Assembly: GCA_036279975.1 (NCBI GenBank) | Contig: DASURP010000003.1 | Span: forward strand, 1 to 27,328 | Length of the DNA stretch: 27,328 nucleotides | Source of the DNA: 66-474 sp036279975 | GTDB taxonomy: Bacteria > Pseudomonadota > Gammaproteobacteria > Xanthomonadales > Rhodanobacteraceae | Direction of reading: 5' to 3' | In this document: piece after piece, positions 1 to 7,762 of the stretch | Layout: every line of letters begins with the position of its first letter | How positions within the stretch are numbered: position 1 is the stretch's first letter | Notes under the pieces: generated by a model | What the model was told of the DNA's origin: nothing | Databases searched by the model: none | Seen by the model: only the letters and a program-made list of their open reading frames with translations | Made by a program: the position numbers and the translations under genes

Positions 1-655
1 GCATCACCGTCCGCACGTCCGCGAAATCGACGTTCACCAGGCCGGTGCGCGAGATCAGCGTCGAGATGCCCTGCGTGGCGTGCAGGAGCACCTCGTCGGC
101 CTTCTTCAGGGCATCCTGGAAGGGAATCCCCTTGCCCACCACCGCCAGCAGGCGTTCGTTAGGCACGACGATCATCGTGTCGACGTGCTGGTGCAGGTCG
201 GCGATGCCCTGCTCCGCCTGGCGCATGCGCTTCCGTCCCTCGAACAGGAACGGCTTGGTGACAATGCCCACGGTGAGCGCACCGGCCTCCTTCCCAAGCT
301 GTGCGATGACCGGGGCGGCGCCGGTGCCGGTGCCGCCACCCATGCCGCAGGTGATGAATACCATGTCGGCGCCGTCCAGCACCTCGACGATGCGGTCGCG
401 ATCCTCGAGTGCGGCCTGCCGGCCGATTTCGGGGTTGGCGCCCGCGCCGAGGCCCTTGGTCACCGTTTCACCAAGTTGCAGCGTGGTACGCGCGCCGGAG
501 CTCTTCAGCGCCTGCGCGTCGGTATTGGCGCAGACGAACTCCACGCCGTCGATTGAGGAATTGACCATGTGGCTGACGGCGTTGCCGCCACCGCCGCCGA
601 CACCGATCACCTTGATCACCGCATTGGGTGCGAGTTGTTCCACCAGTTCAAACAT
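1..655 (-). CDS. ftsZ: Cell division protein FtsZ (N-terminal 218 codons; runs off the window)
   Basis: This is the tubulin-like GTPase that polymerises at mid-cell into the Z ring and recruits the divisome. The visible part is the GTP-binding domain. It opens MFELVEQLAPNAVIKVIGVG and carries the glycine-rich nucleotide-binding loop at about residues 18-24 and the tubulin signature GGGTGTG at residues 106-112. The start codon is ATG at 653-655, preceded by a GGAGGA ribosome-binding site a few bases upstream. The C-terminal half, including the peptide that binds FtsA and ZipA, lies outside the window, so the gene is cut by the window edge rather than broken. It is the last visible gene of the dcw cluster and is separated from ftsA by a 255-bp hairpin-rich spacer, whereas most other cluster genes overlap. 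Identity is certain. Confidence 0.98.
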   Translation of the reverse strand, partial: MFELVEQLAPNAVIKVIGVGGGGGNAVSHMVNSSIDGVEFVCANTDAQALKSSGARTTLQLGETVTKGLGAGANPEIGRQAALEDRDRIVEVLDGADMVFITCGMGGGTGTGAAPVIAQLGKEAGALTVGIVTKPFLFEGRKRMRQAEQGIADLHQHVDTMIVVPNERLLAVVGKGIPFQDALKKADEVLLHATQGISTLISRTGLVNVDFADVRTVM

Positions 656-910
656 TGCCCGTCCTCCGTGCTGCTGTTGTGATGCTGCCGTCTTGAACTC
701 CTTCCATTTCGGAAGGTACGGCCCGTGTGGGCCTTGGCGCCGCAGCGCCGTACCGGCGGTGCCTCTTCCCGAGACGCCGCCAGGATCTGCGCGGACCATG
801 CAGGGTCCGCCGCGAACCAGGCCCGTCCAGCGCCTGGTTCGGCGAAGCCGGGTACGGACATGTGCCGGACCCGACGTGTCTGAACAGGCCACGGATGGCC
901 TGTTCCGGAC
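656..910. repeat. ftsA-ftsZ spacer densely packed with stem-loops (REP-like cluster)
   Basis: No gene is seen here. The stretch contains at least seven inverted repeats. They are 700-705/711-716; GCCC at 721-724 with GGGC at 729-732; GGCGC at 736-740 with GCGCC at 745-749; GCGGACC at 791-797 with GGTCCGC at 804-810; a 10-bp stem at 813-822/832-841; an 8-bp stem with one mismatch at 850-857/865-872; and a perfect 9-bp stem GAACAGGCC/GGCCTGTTC at 882-890/897-905. In addition GGTAC (715-719) and GTACC (750-754) close around two of the hairpins, giving a possible three-way junction. None is followed by a U-run on the minus strand, so they do not look like terminators. ftsZ promoters often lie upstream of ftsZ, but none could be assigned with confidence. 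Confidence 0.8.
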
Positions 911-2149
911 TCAAAAATTCCGGTGCAACCAACCCCTCACCTTGCCGAGCGCGCCGACCACGCTGTCGCCGACCGCCCCGCCGATCACCCGGCCACCGCC
1001 CTGCACCCGCGATCCGTGCAGCAACAACCCGACGCCGGCGGCGTTGGCGGGGGTGGCGATGACCTCGGTGGCGCCGGTGACGTGTTGCGGCACGCCCAGG
1101 CGCACCATCTTGTGGAACACCTCCTCGGCCAGGTACAGCGCGCCTTCGATGCGGGCCGCGCCGCCGGTCAGCACCACGCCGGCCGCGAGCAGGTTTTCGT
1201 AACCCGACTTGCGGATTTCGTCCTGCACCATCTCGAAGATTTCCTCGTAGCGCGCCTGGATCGACTGCGCCAGCGCCTGCCGCTGCAGGCGCCGCGGCGG
1301 GCGTTCGCCCACGCTCGGCACCTGGATGGTTTCCTCGCCGCGCGCCAGCTGCGCCAGCGCGCAGCCGTACTTCACCTTGATTTCCTCGGCGTTCGCCGTC
1401 GGCGTCTGCACGTACTGGGAAATGTCGGAGGTGACCTGGTCGCCGCCGACCGGCAGCGACTTGGTGTAGCGGATCGAACCGTGGGTGTGGATCGCGATGT
1501 TGGTGGTGCCGGCGCCGAGATCGACCACGCACACGCCCAACTCGCGCTCGTCCTCGGTCAGCACCGCCTTGGAGGAAGCGACCGCCGAGGGCACCAGGTC
1601 GTCCACCGCCAGCCCGCAGCGCTGGATGCACTTGGTGATGTTCTGGACCGCCGAGGCCGCGCCGGTCACCAGGTGCACGCCGGCCTCCAGCCGCACGCCG
1701 CTCATCCCGATCGGGTGGCGGATGCCGTCCTGGCCGTCGATGCGGTATTCCTGCGGTTCCTTGTAAAGCACCTTGCGGTCGGCCGGGATGGCCACCGCGC
1801 TGGCCGACTCCAGCACCTGCTCGAGGTCGCCGGTCGCGACCTCGCGGTCGCGGATCGCGGCGGCACCGCGCGAATTGTGGGTTTCCAGATGACTGCCCGA
1901 GACCGACGCACACACCGAACGGATGTCGCAGCCGGCCATCTGCTCGGCTTCCTCCACCGCGCGCCGGATCGAATTGACGTTGGATTCGATCTCGACCACC
2001 ACACCTTTCTTCATCCCGCGCGAGGGGTGGCTGCCGAAACCGATCACCTCGATCGGTTCGCCCGGCACGTATTCGCCGACGATCGCCATCACCTTGGAGG
2101 TGCCGATGTCGAGGCCGACGACGAGGTTCTTGTCGCTCTTGCGGGTCAT
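911..2149 (-). CDS. ftsA: Cell division protein FtsA
   Basis: FtsA is an actin-like ATPase that tethers FtsZ filaments to the inner membrane and recruits later division proteins. The 412-residue product starts MTRKSDKNLVVGLDIGTSKV, which contains the phosphate-1 loop. The second phosphate loop VDLGAGTTNIAI and the adenosine-motif segment VVLTGGAARIEG follow. The C-terminus GKVRGWLHRNF is the amphipathic membrane-targeting helix. The ATG at 2149 was chosen because it aligns with the usual FtsA start and lies 4 bp after the ftsQ stop codon. An in-frame ATG at 2176 would add nine residues and overlap ftsQ. Length is normal for the family. Identity is certain; the start is likely. Confidence 0.97.
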   Translation of the reverse strand: MTRKSDKNLVVGLDIGTSKVMAIVGEYVPGEPIEVIGFGSHPSRGMKKGVVVEIESNVNSIRRAVEEAEQMAGCDIRSVCASVSGSHLETHNSRGAAAIRDREVATGDLEQVLESASAVAIPADRKVLYKEPQEYRIDGQDGIRHPIGMSGVRLEAGVHLVTGAASAVQNITKCIQRCGLAVDDLVPSAVASSKAVLTEDERELGVCVVDLGAGTTNIAIHTHGSIRYTKSLPVGGDQVTSDISQYVQTPTANAEEIKVKYGCALAQLARGEETIQVPSVGERPPRRLQRQALAQSIQARYEEIFEMVQDEIRKSGYENLLAAGVVLTGGAARIEGALYLAEEVFHKMVRLGVPQHVTGATEVIATPANAAGVGLLLHGSRVQGGGRVIGGAVGDSVVGALGKVRGWLHRNF

Positions 2150-2153
2150 GGGT

Positions 2154-2924
2154 CTAAACGTTTCCGTCAACAACATGGGAAGTCACCCCACTCTTGGATT
2201 GGTTGGGAACGACGCTGGCCGGCGCTTCCGGCCAGCGCACCGCAAAACCGTTGCTGTAGCGAAGATCGGCGTACACGAAACCGCCGCTGCGGCCTCGCAT
2301 CAGCACCGGCAGCGCCGCGGCGAAGCGCGCCAGGCGCTGGTCGGGTTGCCGGTCGCCGACCGCCACGCGGCCCTGGTTGGAGAGCACCAGCGTCCAGCTT
2401 CCGCGCGCGGACAGCTCGACCCCGGCCACGCGCAGGTCGTAGGGCGTGAAATCGACCTGCGCGGTGCGATAGAACGCGATCACGTCGGCTGCGCGGTCGT
2501 CGGGGCCGTCGAATTGCGGCAGGCCCTTCACCCTGGCTGCGTCCGGCACCTTGAAGATCCGTCCGTCACGGCCGAGCAACGCGTCGCTGCCCCAGTGCGC
2601 GACCGGATCGATTTCGGTGACGCTGATGTCGAGCGCGTCCGGCCAATGCTTGCTCACCTCGACCTGCGCGACCCATGGCAGCGCCGCGACCGCATCGCGC
2701 ACCTTGCCGAGGTCGATCGCGAAGAACCCCGCGTCCAGGCTCGGCGCCACCGCGGCGCGCACCTGGGCCGCGCTGACGTGGCGGAAGGTCGCGTGCACCT
2801 GCAGTTCGCGCACCGGCCAGCGCCCGGACGCAAACCAGCCCTGCAACACGCCCACCACCGGCAGCGCGACCAGGGTGAGCGCGATCGCCCAGGCGGCAAG
2901 ACGCAGGGAGACGATGCCCTTCAC
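2154..2924 (-). CDS. ftsQ: Cell division protein FtsQ
   Basis: FtsQ is a bitopic inner-membrane protein that links cytoplasmic and periplasmic divisome parts through the FtsQ-FtsB-FtsL complex. The 256-residue product has a short cytoplasmic start, one membrane segment at about residues 8-27, a POTRA domain (about 38-105, containing FRHVSAAQVRAAV and PWVAQVEVSKHWPDAL) and a periplasmic beta domain. The start codon is GTG at 2922-2924 and overlaps the ddl stop as GTGA. A GGGAG ribosome-binding site lies seven bases upstream of it, which supports this start. The heptad repeat element that forms the ddl tail lies about 22 bp upstream of this start codon, so it lies in the translation-coupling region. 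Identity is secure from motifs and position. Confidence 0.95.
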   Translation of the reverse strand: MKGIVSLRLAAWAIALTLVALPVVGVLQGWFASGRWPVRELQVHATFRHVSAAQVRAAVAPSLDAGFFAIDLGKVRDAVAALPWVAQVEVSKHWPDALDISVTEIDPVAHWGSDALLGRDGRIFKVPDAARVKGLPQFDGPDDRAADVIAFYRTAQVDFTPYDLRVAGVELSARGSWTLVLSNQGRVAVGDRQPDQRLARFAAALPVLMRGRSGGFVYADLRYSNGFAVRWPEAPASVVPNQSKSGVTSHVVDGNV

Positions 2925-3964
2925 GGGGCGTCTCCCTCAGAACCGCGGGACCAGGGACCGGGGACCGGGGACCGGTCATCTGCGGGCTGTTGGTCCCGGG
3001 TCCCGGGTCCCGAGTCCCGGCCAAAACTGGTTTCCAGTACCCGCCAGCACAGTTCGGCGTAATCGATGCCTGCCGCGGCCGCGGCCTTGGGCACCAGCGA
3101 GTGGCTGGTCATGCCGGGCGCGGTGTTCACTTCCAGCAACCAGTTGCGGCCGTCGCGATCACGCATCACGTCGACCCGGCCCCAGCCCGAACACCCCAGC
3201 GCATCGAACGCGCGCCGCGCCAGCACGCGCAGTTCGTTTTCGGCGTCGCCGGCGAGGCCGGGACAGATGTATTGGGTGTCCTCCGCAAGGTACTTGGCGT
3301 TGTAGTCGTAGTACTCGCCCCTGGGCACGATCCGGATGCTGGGCAACACGTCGTTCTGCAAGATCGAGACCGTGAACTCCTCTCCCTGGATCAGGGTTTC
3401 CATCAACAGGGCGCCGGGGTAGCGCAGGGCCAGCGTCACCGCGTCGTCGATGTGTTGTCCGTCGAACACCCGCGACACGCCGACGCTGGAACCCTCCGAG
3501 GCCGGCTTCACGATCAACGGGAAGCCGAGTTCGCATGCTGCCGCATGCACGTCGGCGCCGCGCGGCAGCGGCACGAACCGGGGCGTCGGCAGGCCGAGCG
3601 CGTTCCACACCCACTTGCTGCGGATCTTGTCCATCGACAACGCCGAGCCCAGCACGCCCGAACCCGTGTACGGGATGTGCAGCGAATCCAGGGCGCCCTG
3701 CAGCACGCCGTCCTCGCCGCCGCCGTGCTGGCCGTGCAGGATGTTGAAGACCCGCGCGAAGTGGCCCGCGCGCACCGCGTCCAGCAACGCCGGGATACCG
3801 TCGATCGCGTGCGCGTCGACGCCGCGCGACTTCAGGGCTTCAAGCACGCCGCGGCCGGAATCCAGCGAGACTTCGCGCTCGGAGGAACTGCCGCCCATCA
3901 CCACCGCAATGCGACCGAAGTCGCGGGCGTCGGTGATGCGCCGGTTGGCCGATCCGATACTCAT
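2921..3964 (-). CDS. ddl: D-alanine--D-alanine ligase
   Basis: Ddl joins two D-alanines with ATP in the cytoplasm, providing the dipeptide that MurF adds to the peptidoglycan precursor. The 347-residue ATP-grasp protein shows GGSSSEREVSLDSG near residues 24-37, LHGQHGGGEDGVLQG, GFPLIVKPASEGSSVGVS in the ATP-binding domain, and LEVNTAPGMTSHSLVPK near the metal and substrate site. The last 30 or so residues after CWRVLETSFG do not look like Ddl. They are encoded by a heptad repeat element (2947-3019) and its flank. The core enzyme is complete, so activity is expected. The ATG at 3964 overlaps the murC stop, and the stop overlaps the ftsQ start. Gene symbol ddlB is also used for this cluster position. 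Confidence 0.97.
   Translation of the reverse strand: MSIGSANRRITDARDFGRIAVVMGGSSSEREVSLDSGRGVLEALKSRGVDAHAIDGIPALLDAVRAGHFARVFNILHGQHGGGEDGVLQGALDSLHIPYTGSGVLGSALSMDKIRSKWVWNALGLPTPRFVPLPRGADVHAAACELGFPLIVKPASEGSSVGVSRVFDGQHIDDAVTLALRYPGALLMETLIQGEEFTVSILQNDVLPSIRIVPRGEYYDYNAKYLAEDTQYICPGLAGDAENELRVLARRAFDALGCSGWGRVDVMRDRDGRNWLLEVNTAPGMTSHSLVPKAAAAAGIDYAELCWRVLETSFGRDSGPGTRDQQPADDRSPVPGPWSRGSEGDAP
2947..3019. repeat. Inverted heptad repeat element forming the ddl 3' end
   Basis: Four tandem heptads run from 2947 to 2974 (GGGACCA once, GGGACCG three times). A 17-bp core follows, then four heptads in the inverted sense from 2992 to 3019 (GGTCCCG three times, AGTCCCG once). The two arms can pair almost completely. 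The element lies entirely inside the ddl reading frame and is translated as its C-terminal tail. Its 4+4 design matches the element in murE at 11435-11579. Confidence 0.9.
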
Positions 3965-5400
3965 GCGACGCCCTCCGATTTCAGTTGCCCGCGTCGTGCA
4001 AGCTCGTTGGCCGCCGCGCCGATGTCGCCGGCGCCGAGCAGCAGCACCAGGTCGCCGTCATGCAGCAACGCAGGCAGCGTCGCGCGCAATTCGCGCGGAT
4101 GATCGATGAAGACCGGCGCGACCTTGCCGCGCGCACGCACGGCGCGTGCCAGCGCACGTCCGTCGGCGCCCGTGATCGGCGCTTCACCCGCGGGATAGAC
4201 GTCGGTCAGCACCAGCGCATCGGCTTCACTCAGTACCGCGGCGAAGTCGTCCAGCAGGTCGCGGGTGCGGGTGTAGCGGTGCGGCTGGAACACGATCACC
4301 AGGCGCCGTTCGGGCCAGCCGTCGCGCGCGGCCTGCATCACCGCGGCGAGCTCGCGTGGGTGGTGGCCATAGTCATCGACCAGCAGCACCTTGCCGTGGT
4401 CGATCGGCAACTCGCCGTCGATGTGGAAGCGCCGGCCCACACCCTGGAACCGCTCCAGCGCGCGCGCGATCTTGAAAGGCTCGACACCGAGGTGCCAGCC
4501 GATCGTGGCCGCGGCCAGCGCATTCAGCACGTTGTGCCGCCCCGGCAGGTTCAGGGTGACCGGCAGGCTCGGCTGGTCCGGCAGCAACAGGTCGAAATGC
4601 GTGCGTGCGCCTTCCGCGCGCACGTTCGTGCCCCGCACGTCGGCCGCACGGTCGATCGCGTAGGTGAGCGTGGAGCGCGGCGTGGCTTGCGCCAGCTCGG
4701 CGACCTCGGGATTGTCCACGCACAACACCGCGAGGCCGTAGAACGGCAAGCGGTGCAGGAAATCCGCGAAAGCCTGCTTCAATTCCGCGAAATCGCCGTG
4801 GTAATGATCAAGGTGGTCGGCGTCGATGTTGGTGACCACCGCGATCACCGGCGACAGTTTAAGGAACGACCCATCCGATTCGTCCGCCTCGGCCACCAGG
4901 TAGGTGCCGGCACCGAGGCGCGCGTTGGCGCCGGCCGACAACAGTTGCCCGCCGATCACGAAGGTCGGGTCGTAGCCGGCCTCGGCCAGCACGCTGGCGG
5001 TGAGGCTGGTGGTGGTGGTCTTGCCGTGGGAACCCGCGACGGCGATGCCGCGCCGGAAGCGCATCAGTTCCCCCAGCATCTCGGCGCGCGGCACCACCGG
5101 GATGCGGCGCGCCTGCGCGGCCACCAGTTCGGGGTTGTCGGGCCTGATCGCGCTGGACACCACCACCGCATCGACGTTCGCGACGTGCGTGGCGGCGTGC
5201 CCGATCGCGACGTGCACACCCATCCCGGCCAGCCGTTCGGTGACCGGCGAGGCCGCGCGATCGGACCCCGACACATCGTAACCCAGCGTGTGCAGCACCT
5301 CCGCGATGCCGCTCATCCCGGCGCCGCCGATGCCGACGAAGTGCACGCGCCGGAAGGTTTGCATGATGTCGCCGTGCGGCGGCAGGCGGTGCGGTGTCAT
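3961..5400 (-). CDS. murC: UDP-N-acetylmuramate--L-alanine ligase
   Basis: MurC adds L-alanine to UDP-MurNAc using ATP, the first peptide step of peptidoglycan synthesis, in the cytoplasm. The 479-residue product has the N-terminal UDP-binding Rossmann segment VHFVGIGGAGMSGIAEVL, the ATP-binding P-loop GSHGKTTTT, the segment EADESDGSFL, and the Mur-ligase C-terminal segments VDDYGHHPREL and FQPHRYTRTRDLL. The ATG at 5400 overlaps the murG stop (ATGA). A second in-frame ATG at codon 17 (MQTFRRVHF) is a possible alternative that would remove a non-conserved leader. The stop overlaps the ddl start. There is no murB between murC and ddl. Identity is certain. Confidence 0.97.
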   Translation of the reverse strand: MTPHRLPPHGDIMQTFRRVHFVGIGGAGMSGIAEVLHTLGYDVSGSDRAASPVTERLAGMGVHVAIGHAATHVANVDAVVVSSAIRPDNPELVAAQARRIPVVPRAEMLGELMRFRRGIAVAGSHGKTTTTSLTASVLAEAGYDPTFVIGGQLLSAGANARLGAGTYLVAEADESDGSFLKLSPVIAVVTNIDADHLDHYHGDFAELKQAFADFLHRLPFYGLAVLCVDNPEVAELAQATPRSTLTYAIDRAADVRGTNVRAEGARTHFDLLLPDQPSLPVTLNLPGRHNVLNALAAATIGWHLGVEPFKIARALERFQGVGRRFHIDGELPIDHGKVLLVDDYGHHPRELAAVMQAARDGWPERRLVIVFQPHRYTRTRDLLDDFAAVLSEADALVLTDVYPAGEAPITGADGRALARAVRARGKVAPVFIDHPRELRATLPALLHDGDLVLLLGAGDIGAAANELARRGQLKSEGVA

Positions 5401-6482
5401 GCGGCCACCTCCATGCAACGTTGCGCGATCAGGTCCGCCGCGTCGGGTTTCGCCAGCGTGCGTGCGGCGTTGGCCATCGCCAGGCGCTGGCCTGCATCGC
5501 GTGCAAGCCGCTCCAGCCGCCCGGCAAAACGCGAGGCGTCGAAATCGCGATCCTGCACCAGTTCCGCCGCGCCCACGGCGACGAAACCCTCCGCGTTCCT
5601 GGTCTGGTGGTCGTCCACCGCATGCGGGAACGGCATCAGGATCGCGCCAAGCCCCGCGGCGGCGAGTTCGGCCAGCGTCAGCGCGCCGGCACGGCAAACC
5701 ACGAAATCGGCCCACGCATATGCCGCCGCCATGTCGGCCAGGAACGGCTCGACCTTCGCCGCCACGTCGACGCGCGCATACGCCGCGCGGGTATCCTCGA
5801 GGTGCGCCGCGCCGCACTGGTGCAGGACTTCCGGCCGGCGCTCCGCAGGGATCAACGACAACGCGTTCGGCAAGCCGAAGTTCAAGCTGCGCGCCCCGAG
5901 GCTGCCGCCCAGCACCAGCAGGCGCGCTGCGCCGGTGCGGCCGGCGAAACGTTCGGGCGGCGCCGGCAGCGCGGCGATTTCCGCACGTACCGGGTTGCCC
6001 GTCCATTCCGCGCGCCGCCCGGCCGGGAATGCGTCGGGGAAGCCACTCATCACGCGTTGCGCGAGCTTCGCGAGCACGCGATTGGTGAAGCCCGCGACGC
6101 GGTTCTGCTCGTGCACCAGCAACGGACGGCGTTGCAGCCACGCTACGAGGCCGCCCGGCCCGGCGACATAACCGCCCAGCGACAACACGCTGCGCGGCCG
6201 CGCCTCGCGCAGGACCCGCCAGGCGGCGAACAGCGCGCGCGCGAGCATCCACGGCGCCAGCACGCGCCGGCCCAGCCCCTTGCCACGCAGGCCCCTCACC
6301 GGCAGCGTGCGCAGGTCAAGGCGATGCTCGGGCACGATCCGGTTTTCCATCCCGCCCTGCGCGCCCAGCCACAGCACCGGGACGTCGCGCGCGCGCAGCG
6401 CAGCGGCGACCGCGAGGCCGGGGAAGATGTGCCCGCCGGTACCACCGGCCATGATCAACACGGGTGCCTGCACGCCGTTCAT
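5397..6482 (-). CDS. murG: Lipid II synthase MurG (UDP-GlcNAc transferase)
   Basis: MurG transfers GlcNAc from UDP-GlcNAc onto lipid I to give lipid II, on the cytoplasmic face of the inner membrane. The 361-residue GT-B glycosyltransferase shows the glycine loop MAGGTGGHIFPGLAVA at the N-terminus, SLGGYVAGPGGL, HEQNRVAGFTNRVLAK, a second glycine loop LGGSLGARSLN, and the nucleotide-sugar-binding region CRAGALTLAELAAAGL. The ATG at 6482 overlaps the ftsW stop as ATGA, and the stop overlaps murC. Length is normal. Identity is certain. Confidence 0.97.
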   Translation of the reverse strand: MNGVQAPVLIMAGGTGGHIFPGLAVAAALRARDVPVLWLGAQGGMENRIVPEHRLDLRTLPVRGLRGKGLGRRVLAPWMLARALFAAWRVLREARPRSVLSLGGYVAGPGGLVAWLQRRPLLVHEQNRVAGFTNRVLAKLAQRVMSGFPDAFPAGRRAEWTGNPVRAEIAALPAPPERFAGRTGAARLLVLGGSLGARSLNFGLPNALSLIPAERRPEVLHQCGAAHLEDTRAAYARVDVAAKVEPFLADMAAAYAWADFVVCRAGALTLAELAAAGLGAILMPFPHAVDDHQTRNAEGFVAVGAAELVQDRDFDASRFAGRLERLARDAGQRLAMANAARTLAKPDAADLIAQRCMEVAA

Positions 6483-7759
6483 GCGTGCGCCTCCTCGCGG
6501 ATGGATGCGGCGCGCGTGCGTGCCGCGAGCGGCAGTTGCGCCGCGGCGGGATCGCCCGTCGCGTAGCGGGACGGGGCAGCGGCGCGACGCGTCGCCATCC
6601 GGCGCGCGTCCTCGGCGCGATGGATCTCGTAGCCCGCGCGCACCAGCACGCCCAGCATCACGCAGGTCATCAGCGTGCTCGACCCGCCCGAACTGATCAG
6701 CGGCAGGGTCAGGCCCTTGGTCGGCAACACGCCGAGGTTCACCCCCACCGACACCAGCGATTGCAAGCCGATCATCAGCGAGATGCCGAACGCGACGTAG
6801 CCCGCGCGCTGCTGGCCGACCTCGACGCCGCGCAGGCCGAGCTGCAGGCCGCGAGCGACCAGCATGGTGAACAGCGCCAACACGAACAGCACGCCGACGA
6901 AACCGAGTTCCTCGGCGATCACCGCCAGGATGAAATCGGTATGCGCCTCGGGCAGGTAGAACAGCTTCTGCACGCTGCCGCCCAGGCCCACGCCGAACCA
7001 CTTGCCGCGCCCCACGGCAATCAAGGCCTGGGTCAACTGGAAGCCGTTGTCGAACGGATCCTTCCAGGGATCGAGGAAGGAAGTGAGGCGCTTGACGCGG
7101 TAGTCGGTCGAGAGCGCCAGCCACGCGCCCAGCGGAATCATCGGCAGGCCCATGATCACCAGGTTGCGCATGCGCGCGCCGCCCAGCCACAACATGCCGA
7201 TCGTGGCCACCCCGATCAACGCGGCTGAACCGAAATCCGGTTGCGCCAGCAGCAGCACCGCGGTGAACCCGGCCACCAGCACCGGCTTGACCGCGCCCAG
7301 GAACCTGGTTTCGACCGCGTCGCGGTGGCGCACCAGGTAGCTCGCGATGTAAAGCACCACCGTCAGCTTCGCCAGTTCGACCGGCTGGAACCCGGACACC
7401 CCGAAATTGAGCCAGCGTCGCGCGCCGTTGACGCGCATGCCGATGTGCGGGATGAACACCAGCACCAGCAGGCAGAGCGTGCCCACCATCAGCCAGCCGG
7501 AATACCGCTCGAGCAGGTCCAGCTCGACGCGGGTGGCGATCACCAACGCGAGCGCCGCGCCCAGCCCCAGGAATACGAGGTGCCGGGTCAGGTAATGGAA
7601 TTCGCCGATGTGCTGGCCGTCGGCCACCGCGATCGAGCTCGATGCCACCATCACGATCCCGAACCCGACCAACCCGGTGATCGCCAGCAGCAACCACGGG
7701 TCGTAGCGGCCTTCGGGACCGAGTTTGCGGACCGCTTGCGATGAACCCAACCAGGCCAT
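6479..7759 (-). CDS. ftsW: Septal peptidoglycan polymerase FtsW (SEDS family)
   Basis: FtsW is the SEDS glycosyltransferase that polymerises lipid II at the septum together with FtsI. The 426-residue protein has about ten hydrophobic segments starting with LLLAITGLVGFGIVMVASSS. It carries typical SEDS stretches: RRWLNFGVSGFQPVELAKL, AHTDFILAVIAEELGF, and LPTKGLTLPLISSGGSS near the C-terminal part. The tail after about residue 385 is charged and alanine-rich, as is common. The ATG at 7759 lies only three bases after the mraY stop. In many relatives murD sits between these two genes; here it is cleanly absent. The stop overlaps murG. Confidence 0.97.
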   Translation of the reverse strand: MAWLGSSQAVRKLGPEGRYDPWLLLAITGLVGFGIVMVASSSIAVADGQHIGEFHYLTRHLVFLGLGAALALVIATRVELDLLERYSGWLMVGTLCLLVLVFIPHIGMRVNGARRWLNFGVSGFQPVELAKLTVVLYIASYLVRHRDAVETRFLGAVKPVLVAGFTAVLLLAQPDFGSAALIGVATIGMLWLGGARMRNLVIMGLPMIPLGAWLALSTDYRVKRLTSFLDPWKDPFDNGFQLTQALIAVGRGKWFGVGLGGSVQKLFYLPEAHTDFILAVIAEELGFVGVLFVLALFTMLVARGLQLGLRGVEVGQQRAGYVAFGISLMIGLQSLVSVGVNLGVLPTKGLTLPLISSGGSSTLMTCVMLGVLVRAGYEIHRAEDARRMATRRAAAPSRYATGDPAAAQLPLAARTRAASIREEAHA

Positions 7760-7762
7760 GTT

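Noticed and set aside
882..905. Strong hairpin after ftsA as an intrinsic terminator
   Set aside because: No T-run follows on either strand, ftsZ must be transcribed through it, and its core recurs at 15735.
2150..2176. ftsA start at the upstream ATG (2176)
   Set aside because: It adds nine non-family residues and overlaps ftsQ; the ATG at 2149 aligns with known FtsA starts.
923..2449. Long open reading frame on the plus strand opposite ftsA and ftsQ
   Set aside because: It is antisense to two certain genes, its translation is rich in H, R, D and A as expected from mirrored GC-rich codons, and it has no domain.
3985..6171. 728-codon plus-strand frame opposite murC and murG
   Set aside because: It is a codon-bias shadow of confirmed genes with no recognisable motif or ribosome-binding context.
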